Assembly (NCBI GenBank): GCA_024638265.1
Contig: JAHEKQ010000024.1
Location: 1-37,524 of the forward strand
Length of the DNA: 37,524 bases
From: Flammeovirgaceae bacterium
GTDB taxonomy: Bacteria > Bacteroidota > Bacteroidia > Cytophagales > Cyclobacteriaceae
Direction: 5' to 3'
The position numbers and the translations under genes are program-made. Under the pieces are notes generated by a model, which worked only from the letters and a program-made list of their open reading frames with translations, searched no databases and was not told the origin of the DNA. Numbering within the stretch: the stretch's first letter is position 1; every line of letters starts with the position of its first letter. Of this stretch, positions 35,427 to 37,524 are shown in pieces.

Positions 35427-37524
35427 ATGAGCTTTTTCAATCGTCTTGTAATTGTTGGCTTAGGCCTCTTATTGTCCACCGGGGCAATGGCCCAATTCCG
35501 TGTATTCCAGGGTACAGGGACTACTTGTATCGCTGAAGGGGGACTTACATTAACTGACATCACATTTGAAGAGGATTTCTCCGACCAGGAGCAAATTGGC
35601 GGTCCCGGGAATTCAGGAACTGAATATTTCACAATTTCCCTGCCTGCCGGGTACCAGTTTCTCTATGGAACTGTTTCAGCTTCCTGGAGAGGGGATAATA
35701 ACGACATTTCGAATGTCACCTTGTTAAATCAAGCCACTAACTCGTTTGATGTACAATACACTTTTGATAATACTACAGGGGGCGACAGGCAGGATTTCAT
35801 TACCATATCCGGTCTCCAGGTTCAGGAGACCACGGGTGGGGCTAATACGGTGCTCCTTACTAAACTTGACGGGACAGACAATATCTCCACTTTCCCTGAA
35901 GGTACGATTGTCGGTTTTGCAACATTTAACCCGGAATTGGTTGCTGATGCTGGTGGTGATACTGATGTGTGCAGCAGTGTTCCCACGGTCCTTGGTGGTT
36001 CTCCGACCGCAACAGGGGGAGACGGGTCCTACACCTATTTATGGACCCCTGCTACGGACCTCGATAATAATGCGATTGCGAATCCCACCTATACCGGTAC
36101 TACCAGTAGAGCATATACACTCCTTGTTACGGATGGAGAAGGTTGTACCGATTCCGAGATTATAAATGTGACAGTTGCCGGGGGATCTGTCCCCACCGCA
36201 AATGCTGTAGCAGCTTCAACCAGTATATGTCCGGAAGCAACTGTTGATCTCACGTCAAGTACGGCGACCGACGCTACGGACGGAATTACCTGGTTGACCG
36301 ATGGAGACGGTGTTTTTACACCCAACAATACAACACTCGCGGCCACCTATACACCGGGAACGAATGACAAGGCGAATGGGACAGTAACGCTGACCCTGGA
36401 AGCTGACGGATGCCAGGTGGTTACTGATTCGGAAGTTATCACGATTTATGCATCCCCGATAGTTACAATTTCCGAGGATGTTAACAACGTTTGCGAGGGA
36501 ACTACAGTAACCTTCACCGCAGCCGGAGCTACGACCTATGAATTTTTTGTTAATGGGGGCTCGGTACAGGGACCCGGTGCAAGTAATACCTATGTGAGTT
36601 CTACCTTGGCTGATAATGATGATGTTACTGTGGTAGGAACTGATGTCAATGGATGCCAGGACACTTCCAACTCCATTAATATGGATATTACCACTACACT
36701 GGCGCCAACCGGTGATGCCACTCAATCTTTTTGTGTTATTAACTCCCCCACCGTAGCTGACCTTACCGCTACTGGAACCAGTATCCAATGGTATGATAAT
36801 GCGTCCGGTGGTGCCCCGCTTGGAGGTGCCACGGCCCTGGTCGATGGTGAGGATTATTTTGCTACTCAAACCTTAAGTGGTTGTGAAAGCGTAAACCGTT
36901 TCGCAGTAACTGTTACGCTTCAGGATGACCCTCCTACTGGAGCCGCAGCTCAAACCTTTTGTGCAAGTGATTCACCGGATCTTGATGATGTTGTAGTAAC
37001 CGGTGTGAGTATATTATGGTATGATGCCGCTTCGGGAGGTTCTTTACTACCCGGTACAACGTCCCTCGTGGACGCCACCACCTACTATGCTTCTCAGACT
37101 ATCAGCGGCTGTGAAAGTGATACACGACTCGCTGTAACTACCACGGTTGATGACCCTGCTACTCCTACAGGCCCTGCTAATCAAAGTTATTGTGCCATTA
37201 ACTTGAATGATGTAGATGATCTTCTTTCATTATTTACAGTCTCAGGAACTGCAATAGCCTATGATGCTGCTACTGGTGGTAGTTTATATCTGGGTACAGA
37301 CTTACTGGTATCAACAACCTATTATATAGCTGATCTGGATGCCGGTTGTGAAAGTACAGTCAGGGCTTCTGTTGTTGTTACCGTTGATGATCCTGCGGCA
37401 CCTACGGGCACAGCGGCCCAGGACTTCTGTGTGATTGACAGTCCGACGGTCTCAGACCTGTCGGCAACAGGTACTGCAATTCAATGGTATGCCAACCCGA
37501 CAGGGGGGGCGCCCTTAGCCGGAG
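35427..37524 (+). CDS. Large secreted surface protein with PKD- and Ig-like repeats (3' end outside window)
   Basis: Open from the ATG at 35427 to the end of the window (699 codons, no stop). The signal peptide ends at AMAQ (residue 23). Residues 24-170 form a unique N-terminal domain. Residues 172-250 are PKD/SprB-like (GGDGSYTYLWTPATDLDN, TDGEGC), and 255-345 and 346-425 are two further Ig-like modules. From 427 a repeated module of about 75-80 residues begins, with copies at about 427, 503, 579 and 659. Each carries a first Cys (QSFC or similar), a WYD or AYD strand, an ASGG or ATGG turn, a YY or YF strand and a second Cys in SGCES or AGCES. This matches the Ig-like modules of Bacteroidota type IX-secreted adhesins. 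A C-terminal sorting domain would be expected beyond the window. Confidence 0.88.
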   Translation, partial: MSFFNRLVIVGLGLLLSTGAMAQFRVFQGTGTTCIAEGGLTLTDITFEEDFSDQEQIGGPGNSGTEYFTISLPAGYQFLYGTVSASWRGDNNDISNVTLLNQATNSFDVQYTFDNTTGGDRQDFITISGLQVQETTGGANTVLLTKLDGTDNISTFPEGTIVGFATFNPELVADAGGDTDVCSSVPTVLGGSPTATGGDGSYTYLWTPATDLDNNAIANPTYTGTTSRAYTLLVTDGEGCTDSEIINVTVAGGSVPTANAVAASTSICPEATVDLTSSTATDATDGITWLTDGDGVFTPNNTTLAATYTPGTNDKANGTVTLTLEADGCQVVTDSEVITIYASPIVTISEDVNNVCEGTTVTFTAAGATTYEFFVNGGSVQGPGASNTYVSSTLADNDDVTVVGTDVNGCQDTSNSINMDITTTLAPTGDATQSFCVINSPTVADLTATGTSIQWYDNASGGAPLGGATALVDGEDYFATQTLSGCESVNRFAVTVTLQDDPPTGAAAQTFCASDSPDLDDVVVTGVSILWYDAASGGSLLPGTTSLVDATTYYASQTISGCESDTRLAVTTTVDDPATPTGPANQSYCAINLNDVDDLLSLFTVSGTAIAYDAATGGSLYLGTDLLVSTTYYIADLDAGCESTVRASVVVTVDDPAAPTGTAAQDFCVIDSPTVSDLSATGTAIQWYANPTGGAPLAG

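Noticed and set aside
36255-36869. 204-codon minus-strand open frame
   Set aside because: It is antisense to the Ig-repeat protein, whose frame is open and repeat-structured through the whole region; the composition explains the opposite frame.

Overview
The window looks like chromosome from a member of the Bacteroidota, most likely a Cytophagales-type organism. The evidence is: several intergenic matches to the Bacteroidota promoter (TTG/TTTG, about 19-20 bases, TAnnTTTG) with few Shine-Dalgarno sites; a Bacteroidota-type LptE lipoprotein; the cluster miaB / sigma-54 activator / lptE / secG / groES-groEL; and a large secreted protein made of PKD-like and Ig-like modules typical of type IX-secreted surface proteins of this phylum. 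The assignment is inferred from gene content, not from a search. No tRNA, rRNA, CRISPR array, insertion sequence or prophage gene was found.

Layout. Positions 95-8542 hold an M48 lipoprotein protease followed by a CotH-like secreted protein, then mostly minus-strand genes: a 3-hydroxyacyl-CoA dehydrogenase, a small two-helix membrane protein (plus strand), an ArsC-fold protein without its catalytic cysteine, an amino-acid:cation symporter, and a tightly overlapped operon mpl - DEDDh exonuclease - agmatinase-like ureohydrolase. The 339-base gap at 8543-8881, in front of dnaB, carries two exact DnaA boxes and two single-mismatch boxes plus AT-rich DNA and a good dnaB promoter. It is a candidate replication origin or DnaA-controlled region. 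From 10821 to 14439 runs etfB-etfA-bifunctional nuclease-nucleoside transporter with 3-10 base gaps, followed by a POT peptide transporter. From 16457 to 24593 the minus strand carries terB, groES-groEL (with a clear terminator), secG, a lysine/glutamate-rich TPR protein, lptE, a sigma-54-type activator and miaB. The last five start from an apparently consensus promoter. One unrelated plus-strand gene sits between secG and groES.

From 24687 to the end everything is on the plus strand: a gamma-carbonic-anhydrase-like protein, a rhomboid protease, an OmpH/Skp-like protein, a 1047-residue fusion of a nucleotide-translocase-like membrane domain with HEAT repeats and a cNMP-binding-like domain, and then the most unusual group. 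This is a 1049-residue STAND NTPase with a transmembrane helix, a long coiled coil and a WD40 propeller, nearly fused to a TPR plus outer-membrane beta-barrel protein, a repeat lipoprotein, and the start of a giant Ig-like surface protein that runs off the window. Read together, 29846-37524 could encode an envelope-spanning device: cytoplasmic NTPase, periplasmic coiled coil and propeller, outer-membrane barrel and lipoprotein, surface fibre. This is inference from topology and gene order and is the main candidate for an undescribed system here.
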